A stretch of DNA of 64,000 nt from Phallus indusiatus (GCA_027605045.1 JAQFWX010000039.1:1-64000); one strand, 5' to 3'. Counted from the stretch's first letter, positions 25,301 through 37,900 are shown. Translations and numbers: made by a program. Notes: generated by a model from the letters alone, not told the origin.

Positions 25301-27382
25301 AGTTCATATGGATCTCAGGAGCCCTGGGTTTCTCCAGAAGGGACGAGTGATCCCCATTGGTATCCAAGAGAAAATTCACGTATGTCTGCATACGCTATCA
25401 CCATCCCCTCAAGACATGACGTATTTGTTGTTGTATAGGACCTCTGCCACCGGATTTCCTGTTTTCAAGACGACCGCAAAATGCACCAGAGAACCTGGTT
25501 AGGCCCAATGTTCAACTGCCCAACTCCAACAATCGATTCGTACCACCTTCATTGTCACGAGATAATGTCATTAGGGATGCCACACGAAATCTCTCCAATG
25601 AGGCAACAAGCAGTAACAACGGAGGTGGGGGTGACGTTAATCGCACTTGGCGCATTCCTGCAGTCAGGAATGGAGAGTCCTTCAATGATTTGGTTAGACG
25701 TCGCGCCGCCAGAGCGGACGCTCTTAGAGAGGCTCAACCATGGACTCCCTGGTATCGAGAGCCTACGACATCAGATATGAATCAGATTGGCCAACGCTCG
25801 GGGGCGGAGCAACTTCGTGTTGAGCGATTGACAAGACTGGAAAGATTGCGGAATTCCTTGAGTTCCATGGAAACCACTGCGCCTGTCGGAGATACTACCC
25901 CATCCGAAAGGGAAAGAACATCAGTCGGTTTCGATCACTATGCGTTCGCACCGCGAGTTGTCGCAGATAGATCTTCGCCGCTGTCTCGTTCTAACTCTGA
26001 GAACTGGTCAAGTGATTCACCGCGTTGGACTAATGTACCGAGACTTCCGTCAGTGAGGAGATTCCCGCCGCTTGTTCAACCATCGTCGCAGGAATCGCAG
26101 GGGTTGGCATTCGCAAGTCCTGTGCCACCGCGGGTGTTCGCAGATCAGGATAGTACATCAGCTGAAGATGATACTAGTACCTCTGTCTCTCGAGAAAGAC
26201 AACAATTGCGAGATATCATTTCTCGCAGAATCAGAGAAGAAGATAATGGTCCTCGAGGGTTTTGGCCACGTTTGGATAGGTCTTCGACACAGTCAGATCT
26301 ATATACGCCTCTTGCTGATGCGTCGGCACGTTTGCAACGTCGTTTACGAGAATCTGAGGCTCAAGTCGATAGGGCGTTGCGCGCTTTAGACCAGTGGGGT
26401 GAGCTGGAGCAACGAGATATTGAGCCATCGCAATCATATATGCATCGGTATGGAGAAAGAAGAAGACTCTCCTCCTTTTTGAATTCTACAGCTTCAGCTT
26501 CGGCTTCGGATTGGGATACTACTACTGGATTCAATTCTTTCCAGGCGCATAGTCATGAGCATCGCGGGGAACGTCGATCGCCTTCTCCGCCGACACTGAA
26601 TATTAGGCAACAAATGCGCCAAGCTCGGTTTGCAAGAGCTCAGAATCGTTTTCGTGAAGGTTCAGATTTGTTTGGGGAAAGGAGACGTAATCGGTTTGAG
26701 CTCAGAGGACATATTCCTAGGATTCTTGGGGACTATATCGTGAGTTCCCGGTTCGTCGCAGTGTCATATTTTTGTTCACGTCCTTTTGTTGTTGTTGTTT
26801 TTTATCGAAAGGCTGATGAGGATTTCGATTCGTCATATGAAACCTTACTAAGTAGCTTGATTGGTGATGTGAAGCCGCGAGGAACAGCTCCACATCTACT
26901 AGCAAGGATGCCAACTGGGTTCTACAAAGACTTTTGCGAACCTGATGGAGAGACGCGGTGTCCTATCTGTCTAGATGATGTAGGTGTAATTTCATGTCGT
27001 AATGCGTGGTTTTTTCAAGTTGATTGACCATCACGTTTATAGTACAAAGAACTGGACCCCGTTTTGCGCATCAGTGACTGCAGTCATTGGTTCCATAAGG
27101 GATGTCTGGAGGTTTGTTGATTTGATTGAATGATTATACATAAAACAAGTTAATAACTCGACACTGCTATAGCAATGGTTGCAAAATGCTCGGACGTGTC
27201 CCTTGTGCAAGACTGTCGTAAAGGGCCGGCAACGAGAAAAGAAATCAGCAGAGAACGCCGTTCCTGGACCAAGCCGTGGGGATGATGATAGTGATAACGA
27301 TGACCTGCACAACGATGGAATAGAGGGTAGCCCGAGCCTCACTTTAGAGGAGTTAGGCTCTTATGCAGCAGGTTGGCTGTGA
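22344..27382 (+). CDS. large RING-H2 finger protein, putative E3 ubiquitin ligase
   Basis: Thirteen exons: 22344-22971, 23027-23653, 23734-24522, 24602-24703, 24758-24865, 24922-24993, 25044-25085, 25139-25240, 25299-25379, 25439-26739, 26812-26979, 27043-27111, 27173-27382, giving 1432 residues in a consistent frame. Nearly all of it is Ser/Arg/Pro-rich and probably disordered. The C-terminus holds a classic RING-H2: CPIC at about residue 1334, C-S-H-W-F-H-K-G-C at 1353-1361, and CPLC at 1372-1375. RING domains recruit an E2 and transfer ubiquitin. The least certain splice is 23654-23733 (donor GTGACA), needed to reconcile two frames; a true frameshift there is the alternative. A disordered body with one terminal RING resembles many fungal E3s whose substrates are unknown. 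No membrane segment was seen. Confidence 0.85.
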
Positions 27383-27677
27383 TCACACTAGTCATTTTTT
27401 TGGATTTCCGGATATATCGCACACTGAAGCAATATTTTTTTTTCATCTTGATTTGCACAATCATTGTAGTTGTATTACTGTTTTTATTATAGATATTATC
27501 TTACAAAATATTGTGGGAGCACTTGAGATGCAACTGCTGCGCGGAAGTCGCCGTGAACACGGCTGACATTCACGTGCTCGCGTCGCGTCCGCGTTAAGCG
27601 CAACGGACGTGACATATACTTCGGACTGAAAGCTTAACCACCTACCATTCTTTTTCTTCTCTTTGAGGTGATCTATC

Positions 27678-28989
27678 ATGCCGCCGTTCGTGATGAACAC
27701 TGGATCATCGAAATCAGACAATCAATTCGCGGAAGATATCACAGCTTCACCAGATATCATGTGGTCGAGCTCTCAAACTGGGTGTGGACCTTTACACAGA
27801 TTGTTGATGGATGTGGAAGGTACGTATGCACTTCTTGACAAGGCGAGATAACGTAGTTTATGAAAGCACTTGTCTAGATATTCCAGTGCATCAATCAACC
27901 CAAGCGGTATCCTCCACTACATTACAAGCCGTTACTGGTATGGCTCGTACCAAGGCAACATCTGCTCCAGCATCATTATTTTCGTCTGGCTCCTCTACTG
28001 CTGTACTTAATTCTGGTTCCTCTAAGTCGAGGTCTTTAAAAAGAACACGATCAGGCTCGCACGTCTTTGAAAAGTCGCCTGTTCTCGCCAGTAATAAAGT
28101 ACCGGAAAGCCAATCGTTGCAGTTGCTAGGGAAAGGCAAACTGGGCACCGAGATACTGGCACGAGTGTCACATTCATTGAACGAAAAGGCTATCTCCGGA
28201 TTTGCAAATTCACAGAAATCGGCCACCAAACACGTCACCAGTAATCATCGGACACAGCTGCCCCTGCAGTCACGATTAAACACGGACAGTCGGTGTCGTA
28301 ATTCCCCTGAGCATCTTACAATTGACTCAACTTCAAATCATAACCTTGGAGTCGAGACTACGGCGAAGAGTACGCGCGGACATTTGGTCGTGACGGCAAA
28401 ACCGCCGATTTCTCTTAAGGATTCTCCCAAAAAGGGACGACTAAAAGCACTTTTGCAAGAGATCAGTCGCGAGAAGAAGACTAGTGATCACTACACTCAT
28501 AAAGCAGATTTGCCCACGCAAAACGCGGCCCTATCTCAGAAGGGCTCTGAAAGACCTTCGGAAGACGAATCCACCGAAAGTGGCCAGTCATCAAAACGCG
28601 TTAGCCAAAGTACCATTGCATCACGCGATGCCATAGGGTTCTCAAAACCGCTGCCACAGAAAGTCAGTTATGATGTGCAGCCCAACACAAAGTTGGTAGA
28701 ATCACGGCGGAGGAAATCTATCTCTTCTCCCGCTCCTGCCGCACCGCCCAAAAGATCCTACCGAACGGAGAATCAGACCGCCAAGGTTGGCTCCATGTCG
28801 TTATGTCTTACAGATGATGAAGAAAAACTTGGTCTCGAAGAGCCTGATCAGCCCACTATCGGAACAACGACACAAGACTCCTTGGATGATGATACGACGT
28901 ACAACGATGCGAATTCTTCCTCTTCATATGGTGATTTAGATATTGATGCGAACTTATTGGAGGAAGTATGTAAAGAATATGATACATGA
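27678..28989 (+). CDS. hypothetical Ser/Lys-rich protein with acidic C-terminus
   Basis: Two exons, 27678-27819 and 27878-28989, give 417 residues. I do not recognise a family. The N-terminus (MPPFVMNTGSSKSD, then D-I-M-W-S-S-S-Q-T-G) precedes a long basic, Ser/Thr-rich region containing possible nuclear localisation clusters (SRSLKRTRSG, SRRRKS). The last 70 residues are acidic and end with S-S-Y-G-D-L-D-I-D-A-N-L-L-E-E-V. This basic body plus acidic tail is often seen in nuclear or chromatin-linked proteins, but that is only an inference. It starts 296 bp after the stop of the RING-H2 gene on the same strand, and a CACGTG core lies at about 27571-27576 upstream. Confidence 0.75.
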
Positions 28990-29826
28990 AACGGTTTTTT
29001 TTGTGCGACTTTTCTTCGGAGAAAATTATGGTCAGGCTATGTTGTAGTGGAGAAAGATTACTTTATGAAGGTTCGTGTTTATATATTCAGATCATTAAGA
29101 AATGTCATGACAACAGCGTCAAAGTTTTATGATCTACCTATTAAATTATTCTAATTGAAACAACCCCCTATGTGTCAAACCCCGGCTTGTCAAATAGTTT
29201 GTCGAGGCATTCCTCTGCTCGGTTAAAATCAGATGCAATTTTGAGTAAGTACATATGGGCGGGGGTGGAGTCGAGAAAAACACCGTTTATTTTGCCAAGT
29301 TTTAAACGCTGATGTGGATGACTATCGATGATTTGTGATGACCGGGACCCTTTGCCAAAAGCGCCACGAAGGTCAAAGAAATCCGACAACTTTTAGATAT
29401 GCGGCGAGTGCACGTCACCTTGGGTGTCAAAACCTTGATCAATTCGGCTCATCATGATTTTAATATGTATTAGTGTCGATTTCTGTCATGACTTTTTTAA
29501 TAAGTTAACTTGAGAGTGCTCACCGCGTCATTAACACACACTGATACCTTTCTTCTCCCCTCCTGCAGATTCTCAGATTAGTTTTCTTCATGCATATCAT
29601 ACGTGTTTTGGGAACGTAACTCATCACCAAAAGTTTATGCCATGAGCGCCAAGGCCTAGGTACATATTCATTAGTTCTTTGAATTGAGTATATAAATGTA
29701 CAGTCCTTGGCAGTGTAGCCAACGCCCTCGCTTTGAATTCACGCTAGTCAGGAGCCGAATGCGAACTTTACGTTTTATAACGCCAACTCAGCTCAAAAGG
29801 TGACAGGTAGAAGGTCCCCCTTGAAC
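28990..29826. other. intergenic, no feature recognised
   Basis: This AT-rich stretch holds only a short minus-strand frame (29168-29389, 73 codons) without a family signature. It should contain the receptor promoter. Confidence 0.4.
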
Positions 29827-31673
29827 ATGTCCTTCGTCTCCCGTCTTGCGGCCCATGCAGGCGCAGCTCTGAACCCTAGTGTTCCAGTGGCAAGGAAGGT
29901 TGCGTATTTTACTGCGTATGAAAGAACAGGTGTCATAGTAAGTTCATCACTCTTATTACTCGTTCAAATGCAAACAAACATTGTTTCACGTGAAAAAAAA
30001 AACAGATTATGTCTGTAGCTGGTGTCTGCAGCTGCTTCCTGGTCTCGTCTCTCCTTTTATACATATTATCATCCGCCCTTTTTTGTAACAAGAACCCTGC
30101 ACCTGGATCCCCCCCGCCCTTCATTACACGTCAGATAGCGTATGTTCTCCAAATATGAAGCAAAGAGTAGCATTTGTACTGACGGCCACACTACAGAGTC
30201 TTCATTATCTGTTTATTGATATCGGACTTGATTCAAAGTCTAGCTGGGCTTACACAGATCAAATGGGCTATGGACAACATGATCTATGAAGGTCACATAT
30301 GCTCTATACAAGGTTAGAAGAACTCAGACCTGTGTTGAACGTCGTGCTTAGTCGGAATATCGTGCCCGCTATATTAGCTGCTACTTTGGTCATGGGCGAT
30401 TTGGGTTCTACAGTCTGGTAAGCTGTCGGCTATACGACCATCGCCGAGTTTTGAATTTATTTGATACTGGCAGGAGTTGTATAATCGCCATTCATACATT
30501 CTGCGGTCTTGCCCTTGGGAAACGTTGGTCGCGGAAAGTCGTTTGCGCTACTGCAGTTTTGGGATGGGCTTTCATTCTCCTTCTCAGTAAGACTTATAAT
30601 TTTGTTCACCTCTAACGTTTCTGAATATATTTCGTTAGCGATACTTCCACCTATTCTTGCTCATAAAGAGAAAGGCCCATTTTGTTAGTAAACTTATTTC
30701 CAGTCAATTATGAATCTCTCGGCTGAGTATTTTAATCTTCTTGGACAGTTTCAATTGCGGGCACTTGGTAATGGTTGCCCTGCCTCCAACATTGCTGGTA
30801 TTCTAACGGTGATTAAGGTGCTTTATTTCATCACAATACGCTATTCAGCGGTTAGGTGTTCATTACATTCCTGTAAGGAAATCATCTAATTGCGAAAAAA
30901 AACTCGAGCAGCTAATTGACCTTTTACAGTTATTCATTGCCGCCATTGTCATATTTGTATTTTACGGACTCCTTTTTTTAACGCTTCGTGGAAGTATTAA
31001 TTTCAGCGGTCGGGGCGTCCAGCCTACGAATAATAAGATGGAAGATTTATTTTCTCGTGAGAGGGTAGCCATCGCGAAACGTATGCTATGGTAAGGAGCT
31101 TTCCTCCTGCACTTAAGATGTATTTACGCCAATTGTTATAGGTATCCACTTGGTAAGCCTAAATATCATATTTTCTGTTTTGTTCGGTCTAAATTGTGGT
31201 CAAGCGTACCTTACTTGTATATTTCCTATTGCTATTATTCGTCTGGTGGGTTTGCACGAAGCCAATGTTCCTCAATCCGTTTGGATATTCGGAATGTTTT
31301 TCTTATTTTCTCTGGGTGAGGTACCTCGATTCATCAGTACCAGGAGACATACTAATTGCTTTCAGGTGCCGTTGATTCGATTATTTACGCTACGACAAGA
31401 AAATTAATCAAACCCATCAATTTGCCGACTCATATGCGAAATCTAAGCAACAGTCAAAATACAAGCTCAAACGGACCACTATCAAGGAACGTAAGCGTTT
31501 ACAAATCAAATGCTTATTCGCCGACCTCAGACAAAACGACCTTTAAATTGGCGAATGGATCGGAAGAAGATATCCTTACCACCAAGATCGAATGCAATGT
31601 TCAGCCTCAAAAAACGGAAAACAGGCTGTCCGGTATTTGCGTCACTTTGGAGACCGTCAAGGAAGTTATGTGA
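29827..31673 (+). CDS. seven-transmembrane G-protein-coupled receptor, Git3/cAMP-receptor-like
   Basis: Twelve exons: 29827-29937, 30006-30139, 30197-30312, 30378-30417, 30474-30586, 30639-30683, 30749-30767 (19 nt), 30818-30872, 30930-31090, 31142-31152 (11 nt), 31205-31315, 31366-31673, giving 407 residues. Seven hydrophobic helices are readable in order, with family signatures GDLGSTVWSCIIAIHTFCGL (TM3), the extracellular G-T-W-C-F-I-S loop, a long third cytoplasmic loop, MLWYPLAYLTCIFPIAIIRL (TM6) and SLGAVDSIIYATTR (TM7). The paired cysteines G-H-I-C and T-W-C are placed for the usual disulfide. The Git3/Gpr1/cAR-like class in fungi signals glucose, amino acid or unknown ligands to cAMP-PKA. 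The Ser/Asn-rich tail could be phosphorylated. The ligand is unknown. Confidence 0.85.
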
Positions 31674-33157
31674 TTCAACTTCTGATAAGTCAAAACTTGT
31701 TGTGAGAGCCAGAAGATAATATATACACGCGTCCCTTTTTCAGTTGGGTTAGATTTAATTTACTATACTATACTAGAGTATTTTTTTGTTATTGAGACAG
31801 GTGTAGGCTGCAGTATGTCGCTCTTTTCACAAATTACTCCTTTTAATAAGCTCAAGCCCTATGCTTCCGTAGTCATAGTTAGAATCTGTAGCCCCTTTAA
31901 TAACATTTTTTAATACCTATGTCGGCCGAAACTTTCGCTTCGTCGCTTTGAGCCCAAAAAAATCTACTTAAGCGCTCGGCGGATGAAACTTCCTTGATCC
32001 CCAAACACTTTCCTCTCCGATGTCTCCTTCAATCCAACGAGCACATCACAACTAAAAAGTATCCGACTTTGTCACAGTATATTGAAATGAATTCAGCACG
32101 GTAGCCCGGCTCGAGCTACCTGAGCACCTTCAACAAAATGAAATTTTTTTCAGCTGACTAAAAAATAATCGTTCCTTCTTTTTTCCCTTTCCTTCATGTT
32201 TCTTTGTCATTGAAAAGCTCATCAAATCTGCAATGCTAGCCATTGATGATGCAAGCGCAGTTTGACCCGCTAAATCTCCATTTTCGCATGACTTGAGGTA
32301 AAGTCGAGAGGTCCAAGGTCCACGAATCAACTACCTACACCTTGACGACCATTTTTTTTGATTGAATCCGCGAAAGAAAAAAGGTTTATGTGTTATAAGA
32401 TATTAATAGGCTTTTTGTTGACCACTCTTGATTAAGAAGGCTACACATCAACTTTTACTCCTGCCCAGTCTCACTTGCTGGAGGAGTCGCACTGACTCGC
32501 CCATACAGTAGGTCTCGGGGCTGTTATGGGAAATCAGGCTCTATGTTTCCGTTGATACCCGCTCTCTTTTCAGAAAAATAAAATAAAATCTTTTGATTAA
32601 TATACAGATGGCCGTGGAATGTTGCTAGTCCTTTTCGACGCGGAGCCCTGCTGAAGCCTATTAGACTCTTGTCCTCTTTCACATTGATCGAGGCTTTTCG
32701 GCCACTTTCGTAGAATTGCGAGTCCTTGATTTTATTTTTCCCTTGATTACGTGCGGTTTTTTTTTGGCTAACATCCCCTTGTTTTGCTTCCTTACAGGCG
32801 AACGTCAAGATTTTCTGCGACCGAGGTTCCAACGAGCTCGCACAACCTGTGAGGAGTCGAGGCAGCTTGCGTGTCACCTCATACTCTCATCAACACGCCC
32901 TTGGCCGAAACACAATGTAGTAACCGTAACGAATGGGCGCACTGGCGATGAACTTGACTTGAACCATGATGAATGATCCAGAGACCTTTGGACTTTCAAT
33001 GCGCACTGCAGTGGGAGGATGATCAACTCACTAAACATATAAAAAGCGCGAGTCTTGTTCAAGCAATATCTCAACCCACCTACTTTTTCATTCAGTTTAA
33101 TACTTCCTGTTCAGTTTCATCTTTTTTTCTACTCCATTCTTAAAATCACAAATTAAT
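31674..33157. other. intergenic with the promoter of the small C2H2 gene
   Basis: No gene was recognised. Several T-rich tracts occur (about 32150-32170, 32350). The last 150 bp form the likely promoter of the following gene. Confidence 0.4.
33038..33043 (+). promoter_or_regulatory. TATA box of small C2H2 gene
   Basis: TATAAA, followed by AAGCGCG, lies 120 bp upstream of the ATG at 33158. A pyrimidine-rich tract and CAGTTT-type start-like sequences follow, which suits a fungal core promoter. Confidence 0.5.
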
Positions 33158-33673
33158 ATGAACAACCACAATTCAAGTTCTTCTAACCAGTCACTTCCGC
33201 CCATTCGTGACAAGTTTCCTGACATTCCCTTCCCAGTGAGCCTTACAAAATTTCGTTTATACAACCATTTTCATGATTTTGCGACAGCCTCAAATTCCCC
33301 CGCCGAGTTTTACTGTTTATGGCCGTGATATGAATCCGCTCGCTGCCTCACCGAATCCTAATCTTCCGATGAAAGGGTCTGGGCAAGGCGGAAGACATGG
33401 ATGCCCTGAGTGCGGACGTTTCTTCCCCACCCCAAGCGCACTAGACGTAAGCTCCTATTCGGTCCAATCGATTTCTTTTTGCTGATGCGCTGTGCTTTTC
33501 TAACATCGCAGACGCACAGAAGGACTCACACTGGAGACAAGCGTGCGCATCCGAACTTGCTTCGCCTCCCGATTTTACTAACTTTTCTTTCAGCCTTCCG
33601 GTGCGACCTGTGTGGAAAAGATTTCGGTGTCAAATCGAACATGTGTCGCCACAAGAAAACGCACTATAACTAG
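33158..33673 (+). CDS. small two-finger C2H2 zinc-finger protein
   Basis: Exons 33158-33235, 33288-33446, 33512-33542 and 33594-33673 give 115 residues. A short Ser/Asn/Pro-rich N-terminus with LPPIRDKFP precedes two C2H2 fingers: C-P-E-C with H-R-R-T-H, and C-D-L-C with H-K-K-T-H, joined by the TGDKPFR linker. The protein ends immediately after the second finger. Introns interrupt both finger 1 and the linker. Finger 2 (FGVKSNMCRH) resembles finger 2 of the large zinc-finger protein (FSVKSNMLRH), and both proteins have an N-terminal LPxI motif. Likely a nuclear DNA-binding regulator, or a competitor for the larger protein's sites. Confidence 0.85.
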
Positions 33674-34310
33674 ATCCAACCAACACGGACACGACCTCCA
33701 ACTATTATTTATTATTAGCCTCAAGCATTCTAAACCTGTAGCCGTATATCTTTTCTCTCTCATATCTAATCGTATATGTATTCCCTGTTATTTTTCTTTT
33801 TCTGCATAGTCCCATTATACCTTTCGTCGAATCTGCACGCGTATACCCTAGAATTTGCATAAATGTATTTTTAATTAATTATTGCCTTGGTATTTGGAAG
33901 CCAAGGGAGGAGTATTTAATTATGTATATTTTTAGGATATTTAAGTATGTATCTACTTGACTATATATTATGCACATAAAACATGCTAGTAACAGCTGTG
34001 AACACTGAACGGGTATCTCAAAGCGGATTCTTAGAATTGCATTTCAAGAACGTTATCAATGTTCCCCTCAACGTCAAACGAAATCAACGAGACCCAGAAG
34101 GACCTACTGCCTGATGAAGAAGGCAGTGGGGTTTTCGATTTCGAAGATGAATTTCGGGCAGTATATGGATGAGCTGAGCTGACTGACCCGAAAGCACCAA
34201 TAGACGTGAGCGTGTATGTATGTATGTATGTAGTAGGCTAAGGGAAGCTAAGGGCAGCCGATCGTTTCGCTCACGTCAGCGGCGTCACCGCGTTACTGTT
34301 GCCACTCATC
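33674..34310. other. intergenic, 3' region and thioredoxin promoter
   Basis: The region is AT-rich after the C2H2 stop, then holds a GTAT microsatellite about 80-100 bp before the thioredoxin ATG. No additional gene was seen. Confidence 0.4.
34212..34232. repeat. (GTAT)n microsatellite
   Basis: About five GTAT units lie upstream of the thioredoxin gene. Confidence 0.85.
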
Positions 34311-35121
34311 ATGCCTTCCGTCCAACATCTTTCCTCACAAGCTCAGCTCGAGCGAATCTTGTCCGGTTCAAAAACCAAGTTATCTGTGGGTTTTATCTGT
34401 TTTGTGATTGCGTAGAACTCTTTCTCGACAGGTTGATGCACTACATAGGTGATTGATTTCTACGCTACATGGTCAGCTCCGATTTCCTGCCTCGAAGCTT
34501 TTCCCAAGATAATCTTTCGGCTCACATTCTTGCCTTTTTGATTCTATCCAGGTGTGGACCTTGTCGCGTAATAGCTCCAACCTTTGAGAAACTCTCGGAT
34601 CAATATCCAAACGTCAATTTCCTGAAATGCGACGTTGATAACGTGGCAGATGTCTCGAGAAAATACAACGTAACGGCTATGTGAGTGCGTGATTCTTGTG
34701 CATGTTTGATTTGATTTGGTTCTTTTCTTAACTAATTCCTTCTTTATTTCGTTTTTGCTAGGCCTACGTTTGTATTCTTGAAAGGCTCTACAGAAATCCA
34801 CCGAATAAGAGGCGCAGACGCAAGGTAAAGTTTTGCTTTTTCTACCGCATACCTAATACTGAACCTATTCCCGTGTTTCTCACAATCAGAGGCCTAGAAT
34901 CAACTATCAAGGCTAATGCAACTAACGAAGGCGCAACCGCATTCTCGGGTAAAGGACAAACGCTAGGTGGCTCATCTTCGAATTCATCGACGACCGCATC
35001 ATCATTACCGTCAATGCCCCAAAACCCTTCAGCTCTCATAACCGATCTAGATCCTCAAGTCAAGATTCTTCTTGCGTTAATTGGCGGATACATTTTGATG
35101 TGGTATATGACTTCTTCGTAG
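34311..35121 (+). CDS. thioredoxin with C-terminal membrane anchor
   Basis: Exons 34311-34385, 34449-34471, 34552-34680, 34762-34824 and 34890-35121 give 173 residues. Residues 1-105 form a thioredoxin fold with active site W-C-G-P-C (Cys at about 34 and 37), preceded by DFYAT and followed by the F-L-K-C-D-V-D and cis-proline M-P-T-F blocks. A Ser/Thr-rich linker leads to a hydrophobic end (ILLALIGGYILMWYM), suggesting a tail-anchored protein of the ER, mitochondrial outer membrane or peroxisome with the thioredoxin domain facing the cytosol. Classical cytosolic thioredoxins are about 105 residues, so the extension is distinctive. A damaged copy of this gene lies on the minus strand at 56403-56935. 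Confidence 0.92.
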
Positions 35122-37900
35122 AGCTGTGTTCGTGCGTATGTATATATGTGATGGGTCCGATTCCAGGGCCCAGTAGGGTGTGTGTGTTAAGATATATATT
35201 GTTTGATTTCATATTGGACAATTAAACGGCCTCATGCTTCATCCCCCATCCGGAGTTCGGAGGTGGGGGCTGATAACCAAGAGCCGTAGCTTGACGGACC
35301 ACTCACAAGACAAATAGCAGCCCCATCAGTTAAATACTATACACTACAGCCCTACATGATCCTAGTAATACGATCATCACGCTTGCTGCGCGTATATATT
35401 GGTGTCATTTGGACTGATCCACGATGCATTGAGGAACATTGTTGATCCTGGGAATGGTGAAGTGATGAAAGTGACGTTTGAATGTCTACGTGCACCCCAC
35501 TTGAGACAGATTCTTGCGCCTTAAGTACGTGCTCAGTTTGAACCCCTTGCTTGTAAACCTACATAAGTGGTATTAGTTTACGCTTCTGAGCAAAAGTCAT
35601 GACAGACACGCCGGTAACGACTTGCAACTTAGCTGTACAGATGATAGCGATATGTTAATGAACGAGTATCTTGCCCCTCCGGAGACCACTCTATAAATGC
35701 GCGTTGAGAGCTTGCCCTTATCATCGCCGTATTATATTTACGTGGGCCGTCATCTAGACTTGATAACATGGGCAGTTGGCCATCCTTCACATGTGGACGT
35801 TCCACTGGTCATGATGTCAAATTGGCCGTGGGTAATCATAGGACTTGGGTAGCCTGTCAACATGTCAACGTTACAGCGATGATGTTGAGCGAGGTACATA
35901 TAATCACATTTGAAGCGCATTTCCGCCGCAGTGGTGTTCGTGATCTTGGGTAAAAGACGGTGTTGAGAGAGGTTATATCAAATGTTCACCAGATATCAAC
36001 TGTTAAATATAGATCCCAATTCAGTACAAAGCCTAAACTTTGTTTAAAAAAGCAGCAGCATCGCACACCGTGCATGCAAGCGAACGATCATCGATGATCG
36101 TTCGCTGTTGTTGGAGAATAACCGAGCTACGCTACTCATTGACGTCCTCATAGTCGAATGATGATCTCATTACAAGAAAGCACTATCATGACGGATTATA
36201 ATAGCCCAATAGCTTCCCTTTCGTTTAGGAGTGAAGCATTAGACTCTTCGTCGTTTGTAGAAGCCTACATAGTCTTGACATTCTTGTTTCTGTTTGACAA
36301 CATGTTGTGTGCGCGACTATATCGTAAAGAGTAACTAGCCACCTCAAGGACTAGTAAAAAATGAATTTGCCAATAATCACAAGTACGGATGCATGACTGA
36401 CTCAGAACCAGATTCCGTCTGACGAACACAGGAAGTCCTATACAAACAGGTTCTGCGTTTCCCGTTACGTCGTAAGCCGTCGCGGATCAGGTATCGTTTG
36501 ATCCTCGTAAAGAAAGTTATCGTGCAACCTAAAACCTTGTCAACCTACACCCTACACATTGTCCTGATCCGCATCCTTGACTAGGAGTTTGATAATTCTG
36601 GTCTCCCAACGCTACTAAGCTTGTTTCCTGGTAAAGATCGGAACCACATGCAAAGATCGATAATACCCCGTAAACGTCCCATAAGTCTAGAAAAGCTCCA
36701 GTTACGTAGCTATGTAGACAGACACGGTCGCCCAAGTTTGCATGCAGAGCGAGAGAGCTAGATTAGACAACAAAAGTTATTTTTTTCCGTTTTATGAGTT
36801 GTTGTTCACGTTGTAAGTGGTTTCAAATTCAATTTCGAATGGTGTTTTACAGGTGCAACTCTAGAGGGAATCGGAGAGGTGCATGACATACTTTGGCAAG
36901 AAGTTTGCGGAACCAGAACCAATGGGAAGATTACGTTTGTTATCGTCGTAACTAGAGTTTTCCGAATTCAAAAAAAATCCGGCCACGCGCACTTAAAAAA
37001 TCAGAATGGATCTAGAGTTCTTCGCAATTATATGTTTATTTTATTACATTGACACAGTTTGGCACAACGCCGGGGCCGCTAATATTACTCTGGACATTGA
37101 ACGCTAGTCAATTCAGAGGATGTACAAATGGACATTTTGTACACTTCATTCCCTACATCTGGTTTAACACTGCTTGCATATTTGCAGTATCTAGTCTCAT
37201 ACTCTATTCCAATTTTACTGGGTTTTAACGCGCAGGCGGCGCAGCTATCTTGTGTATCGAATACGACAATAGTCCTCTATTTTTTCCCGTGATTCTGACG
37301 AACTGTGAATTAATATGTTTGTGCAAATCAAAGCAACCTGAAGATCATGCCTACAAAGATGCTAGAAAACCAGTATATTTGATCCGTTTTGCTCAAAAGT
37401 GTCCCGGTATTTGAGGGTTCGGGATTGTCTCCCAAGATACAATCTACCGATACTTTCATCTGACCTAAGTATTTTTACGGTAACGAGAACCTTGAGATAA
37501 CATGCCATATCGCGTAAGATTAAACTTTGAAGTAGTTGGGCGATATGGGCTTTAGCTTTTTTGTCAGCACACTGGCTTGCTGAAGTGGACTTGTTGCCCG
37601 TAACACCATTCGGAACGAGGACAAAATAAATGATATTCGTATCGATGCAGATAGAAAACTGAGTCCGTTGCCTGTGTGCGAAAGCGTAATAACGTGGCCA
37701 TGTCACCACCAAGTATCGTTATGAAGCTGCAAAGTCACCGCTGGCAAGGTTCTGATTCGAAGTGCGTTCAAGGTGACAAGTGCGATCAAAAAGGAATCTT
37801 ATTCAGTGAGAGATAGGTCACAAGCCTGAAAAGGGGCGTACGAATCACAGGTTACCTACCGGTTAGGATGATGAGACCGTCACTTTCCTTGGTAGACAAA
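35122..37900. other. gene-poor stretch with a 26-bp palindrome
   Basis: I recognise no gene. A minus-strand open frame at 37362-37712 (116 codons, no ATG at its 5' end) and a plus-strand frame at 35768-35953 have no family signature. The perfect palindrome at 36080-36105 is the only structured element I found. Confidence 0.4.
36080..36105. repeat. 26-bp perfect palindrome
   Basis: Arms of 13 bp meet without a spacer at an ATCGAT centre, each reading GCGAACGATCATC outward to centre. Flanks do not extend the symmetry. Confidence 0.85.
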
